From DATAFF01 sp036265615 (GTDB lineage: Bacteria > Pseudomonadota > Alphaproteobacteria > Rhizobiales > Aestuariivirgaceae): a stretch of DNA of 8,824 nucleotides. The DNA is taken from contig DATAOT010000012.1 of NCBI GenBank assembly GCA_036265615.1, positions 1 to 8,824 on the forward strand, given 5' to 3'. The position numbers were made by a program, and so were the translations under genes. Shown piece by piece: positions 6,409-8,824 of this stretch; within the stretch, counting starts at the first letter, position 1; each line of letters opens with the position of its first letter. The notes beneath the pieces were generated by a model. The model made no database searches and was not told the origin of the DNA. It saw only the letters and a program-made list of their open reading frames with translations.

Positions 6409-8303
6409 GCCTGCCCTCCGCAAACGGTGCCCTGGACCTTAGCACAAGCCGGCAGCGCGCCCGACCCCTTCTTTCCGCAGCGGAAGATCGAGACCGGCGG
6501 GCCAGGACACAGAGCTATTTTTTCCTGAGTTTGCTCTGCTGGCCGAACAACCGCTTGACGCCCCTGGCCGATCCGATTCGACTTGCTGCGGCGCCGTCCG
6601 AGCAATTTGGCAATTGCGTGATGTCTTTGCATCGCTGCCAGCTGTGCTGCGGTTCGGCCTTTCAGGTCTTTGGCTTGCCGGTCTGCCCCTTTCGCGAGCA
6701 GCATCTTCACCACATTGGCCTTGCCACGCTGGGCGGCCAGCATCAGCGCCGTCATTCCCACGTTGTTGGTGGCCCCGATATCGGCGTTGCTGGACAGCAA
6801 GAGGTCGACGATGTCGCTGTCTCCCGCCGCGCTGGCCACCAGCAGGGGCGTCTCGTCTCTCTCATCACGGCTGTTGACCTTGGCGCGATTCGCGATGAGA
6901 AAGTCGACAATGCCCTTATGCCCGGCGCGGGCTGCAAGGATCAATGGCGTCTGGTCAAGGTCATCCTTTGCGTCGATATCGGCGCCCAACTCTACGCAGT
7001 TCTGCACGACGGCCAAGTCGCCCCCTTGGGAGGCACGCATCAGCCGCGTCTTGCCTTGCTGATCTCGCTTGTCCAGCCGATCGATAATCGGCTCCGGAAG
7101 CGGCGAGAGGGTCGAGCGGGCCGTGTCCCAGTCCCTTGACAGGTCCCCGGCCGTTGCGTCGTCCCAAGACTTCGAGGCCTCAGAACTGTCGCTGGCGCCG
7201 TTCCTGACCAGAATACCGGCCACCGCCTGGTGGCCGTACTCTCGCGCAAAGCGCAAACACTCGGCATCGATCTTGGCCCTCGCTCCAATAAGGTTCGCAA
7301 CCGCGTCCCCGCGGCCCTCGAGGCAAGCCCAGTGCAGCGGGGTCCTGTTCAGATTGTCCCTGGCTTCGACATCTGCATTGTTTGCCAACAGCAGAAGCAA
7401 GAGTTCGGTACTTCCCGAACGGCAGGCGTAGTGCAGCGCCGTGCCGCCCAGAGCGTCTTTGACATTGACCTCATCGCCCCTGACGAGACACTCCAGAGCT
7501 CCATCGACATCACCCCGCTCGCACTTGAGCATCAGCTCCGTCTGCTTGGCGCTTGCTCTGGGCTGGACGGGCGGACCGCGGAAGAGCTCGGGGAACATAA
7601 TCTCAAGATGGGCGTGCGCCGCCGTCAGCGCGGGCGACATCGTTGAGTTGGTCGGCGACGACGCCTCGTACGGTGCAAGACGCGCGAGCTGAGCGCGATC
7701 ATTACCATCAAGCCCTTGCGGCTTGGACTCCAGCAGCTCCTTCGCCACCGTCCGGGTGGCATCAGCCCCCCCGTTCCCCTCCTTGAGAGCCTCGCCCGCA
7801 AGACCGATCCACTCTCGGCAGAGATCGGCTGGGGAGTCGTGGCAGCGCGGCAACGCGACATCGAGCATGGCCAGCAGCAGATCGGGTCGGTCGGCCTCGG
7901 CAAAGCATGAAGCGAGCCTGAGCACCACGTCTCTTGGTAAATCCAGATCGCCTGGGGCGCAGGGCACAGTGCGGAAACCGGTCGGCCCAAGCACCTCGTG
8001 AAGGTCGCTGACCAGTTGCGGATCGTTCAGCCAACTGAGTATATACCAGAGATCGCCGCCGATCAGCTGCATGAAGCCGAGCAACGTCTTCACCTCCTGT
8101 ACGGCGCTGGCGACACGCGGCAACTCGTCGCCGATCGTATTGACGATCATTCGGCCGCTGTTGCCTTGATAGACAATAGCCGTGAGACAGTGATGGAAGA
8201 TGTGCTTTTCGATCGCCCGATGGAAATGGTCATAGTCTTGCTCACCCGGCTTGCTCTCCGGCAACTGAAGCTCAAGCCCGATTCCCCCGCTGCCTGAACC
8301 CAC
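6405..8303 (-). CDS. Ankyrin-repeat protein with unrecognised N-terminal region
   Basis: 632 residues counted from GTG at 8301-8303. Residues 1-250 match nothing I know: a mixed start (LELQLPESKPG), a His-rich helix (HFHRAIEKHIFHH, 26-38) and further probable helices. Ankyrin repeats follow in two blocks. Block one (about 254-370, nt 7194-7544) has TALHYACRSGSTELLLLLL and TPLHWACLEGRGDAVANLI plus a decayed third repeat. Block two (about 416-569, nt 6597-7058) has TRLMRASQGGDLAVVQNCV, TPLILAARAGHKGIVDFLI, TPLLVASAAGDSDIVDLLL, TALMLAAQRGKANVVKMLL and a final half repeat. A non-ankyrin linker (371-415) separates them. Ankyrins bind proteins; the partner is unknown. There is no signal peptide or membrane helix, so it is probably cytoplasmic. 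The GTG has no convincing ribosome site, and the same frame stays open and coding-like to 8552, so the true start is probably upstream. The basic/Cys tail (571-632) may not be original. Codon use is less G/C-biased than in panB or bamB, hinting at acquisition. Confidence 0.78.
   Translation of the reverse strand: MGSGSGGIGLELQLPESKPGEQDYDHFHRAIEKHIFHHCLTAIVYQGNSGRMIVNTIGDELPRVASAVQEVKTLLGFMQLIGGDLWYILSWLNDPQLVSDLHEVLGPTGFRTVPCAPGDLDLPRDVVLRLASCFAEADRPDLLLAMLDVALPRCHDSPADLCREWIGLAGEALKEGNGGADATRTVAKELLESKPQGLDGNDRAQLARLAPYEASSPTNSTMSPALTAAHAHLEIMFPELFRGPPVQPRASAKQTELMLKCERGDVDGALECLVRGDEVNVKDALGGTALHYACRSGSTELLLLLLANNADVEARDNLNRTPLHWACLEGRGDAVANLIGARAKIDAECLRFAREYGHQAVAGILVRNGASDSSEASKSWDDATAGDLSRDWDTARSTLSPLPEPIIDRLDKRDQQGKTRLMRASQGGDLAVVQNCVELGADIDAKDDLDQTPLILAARAGHKGIVDFLIANRAKVNSRDERDETPLLVASAAGDSDIVDLLLSSNADIGATNNVGMTALMLAAQRGKANVVKMLLAKGADRQAKDLKGRTAAQLAAMQRHHAIAKLLGRRRSKSNRIGQGRQAVVRPAEQTQEKIALCPGPPVSIFRCGKKGSGALPACAKVQGTVCGGQA
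6414..6419 (-). promoter_or_regulatory. Ribosome binding site that decides the first NnrU start
   Basis: GGAGGG on the minus strand, 5 bases before the ATG at 6406-6408. It favours this ATG over the in-frame TTG at 6421-6423, and it lies inside the last codons of the ankyrin ORF. Confidence 0.75.
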
Positions 8304-8552
8304 GTCGACTTCACGAACACAGATCGCCGCGCCGTCAAGGCTGACCTCCTGCCGCGCCAGGAATTGAGCGAACGTGCAGCCGGCAGAGGCGGTGGTGTCG
8401 TCCGCTCTGAAACAGAGATCTGAGGCGCCGATTCCTCGCTTGTCGTGGACGGAATGAAACGGGTTCCCTTCGGAGCAAACGACAGCGATAAGCTGGACAA
8501 GGCTTTCCCCCTGAAAATGGCGAGAGCCTGCCCCGCCGCATCGGCACCATAG
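8304..8552 (-). other. In-frame upstream extension of the ankyrin ORF without a usual start codon
   Basis: The ankyrin reading frame continues upstream for 83 codons, to a TAG at 8553-8555. The stretch reads like protein, for example ESLVQLIAVVCSEGNPFHSV, RGIGASDLCFRADDTTASAG and FAQFLARQEVSLDGAAICV, while the other two frames are rich in Arg, Ser and Pro. There is no ATG, GTG or TTG in this frame between the stop and 8303. An ATG at 8548-8550 is in another frame and would join this one if one base were lost in the run of five G (plus-strand C, 8507-8511). A TTG at 8498-8500 has AGGGGG six bases upstream but is in the third frame. So this is either a frameshifted 5' end, a base-call error, or a rare start codon. 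Confidence 0.55.
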
Positions 8553-8600
8553 CTACGCGCCGATTCGCCGGTTTAGGAAATTAATACCCCTGATGACAGC

Positions 8601-8612
8601 AAGAGGCCTCTT
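8601..8612. promoter_or_regulatory. Perfect 12-base palindrome in the divergent intergenic region
   Basis: AAGAGGCCTCTT is its own reverse complement and lies midway between the ankyrin gene (minus) and the DUF1963-like gene (plus), in the locally AT-richer gap of about 110 bases (8553-8660). It could be an operator for a dimeric regulator of either gene. I see no convincing -35/-10 pair around it, and a single 12-base palindrome can arise by chance. Confidence 0.3.
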
Positions 8613-8660
8613 TCATCGGTTAAAGCGGACTTCGCAGCTGATGCTCGCAGGGCGAGAACC

Positions 8661-8824
8661 ATGTGGTCAAAATCCGAGCTGGAAACCCTGCTTAGCGAGG
8701 CGGGCCTGGCGCAATGGGCCGCACGGCTCGCCGCGCTGGCAAGGCCCACCATCATTCTGGCTCCAGGACCGATCGAAGAGGCCGGGAACGCACCATTGGG
8801 TGCAAGCCGCCTTGGCGGTAAGCC
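8661..8824 (+). CDS. DUF1963-like (YwqG-type) protein, N-terminal part
   Basis: Reads from ATG at 8661 to the window edge, 54 complete codons, so the C-terminus is missing. The start MWSKSELETLLSEAGLAQWA forms an amphipathic helix. It is followed by LARPTIILAPGP and then APLGASRLGGKP, the kind of 'LG-S-LGG-P' turn that begins the conserved core of DUF1963 proteins. That family is widespread, cytoplasmic and of unknown function. The upstream frame is open but has no other start codon; AGGG (8649-8652) lies 8 bases before the ATG as a possible ribosome site. It diverges from the ankyrin gene. The family call rests on a short stretch. Confidence 0.68.
   Translation, partial: MWSKSELETLLSEAGLAQWAARLAALARPTIILAPGPIEEAGNAPLGASRLGGK

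Noticed and set aside
6470..6490. Inverted repeat TTCCGC/GCGGAA near the end of the ankyrin ORF
   Set aside because: The arms are separated by a single base, so it cannot form a normal hairpin, and there is no T run after it.
5653..6528. 291-codon open frame on the plus strand
   Set aside because: Antisense to the two NnrU genes. The product is an unnaturally hydrophilic Gln/His/Asp/Arg mix, as expected from the complement of membrane-protein codons.

Overview
The window is GC-rich and looks like an alphaproteobacterial chromosome, most likely Hyphomicrobiales (Rhizobiales). The evidence is the strong G/C preference at third codon positions, the NnrU-family genes next to panB, and the TPR-protein/bamB pair at the left end. 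The last is a familiar arrangement in that order, where der usually follows bamB. This placement comes from gene order and codon style, not from a search.

Layout. Everything from about 8550 down to 1 is read from the minus strand. Only the right-edge gene (8661 onward, DUF1963-like) is on the plus strand, divergent from the rest. In transcription order the minus-strand genes are: a large ankyrin-repeat protein (6405-8303, with an in-frame coding-looking extension to about 8552); two tandem NnrU-family membrane proteins (5851-6408 and 5291-5851); panB (4461-5279); a degenerate Tat-exported multicopper-oxidase-fold protein (3063-4451); a PAP2 membrane phosphatase (2157-3044); a putative 68-residue protein (1868-2074); a membrane-anchored TPR protein (1129-1785); and the outer-membrane-assembly lipoprotein BamB (3-1121, cut by the left edge). 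From the ankyrin gene through PAP2 the genes overlap or lie at most 18 bases apart (ATGA and TGATG junctions, then 11-, 9- and 18-base gaps), so they could form one transcription unit. A break is plausible after PAP2, where a more AT-rich stretch with a small hairpin precedes the small ORF.

Functions. The left part is envelope biogenesis: BamB is part of the BAM complex that inserts outer-membrane proteins, and the TPR protein resembles YfgM-type inner-membrane periplasmic chaperone partners. PanB makes ketopantoate for pantothenate and CoA. The NnrU pair, the oxidase-fold protein and the PAP2 phosphatase are membrane or exported proteins with no obvious common pathway.

Most notable points: (1) the multicopper-oxidase-fold protein has lost the type-1 copper cysteine and several other copper ligands but keeps both type-2 histidines; (2) the ankyrin protein has a large N-terminal region I do not recognise, an in-frame upstream extension with no usable start codon, and an odd C-terminal tail that runs to an ATGA overlap with the first NnrU gene; (3) the second NnrU copy has lost three histidines present in the first. 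I found no tRNA, rRNA, CRISPR array, transposase or complete mobile element.
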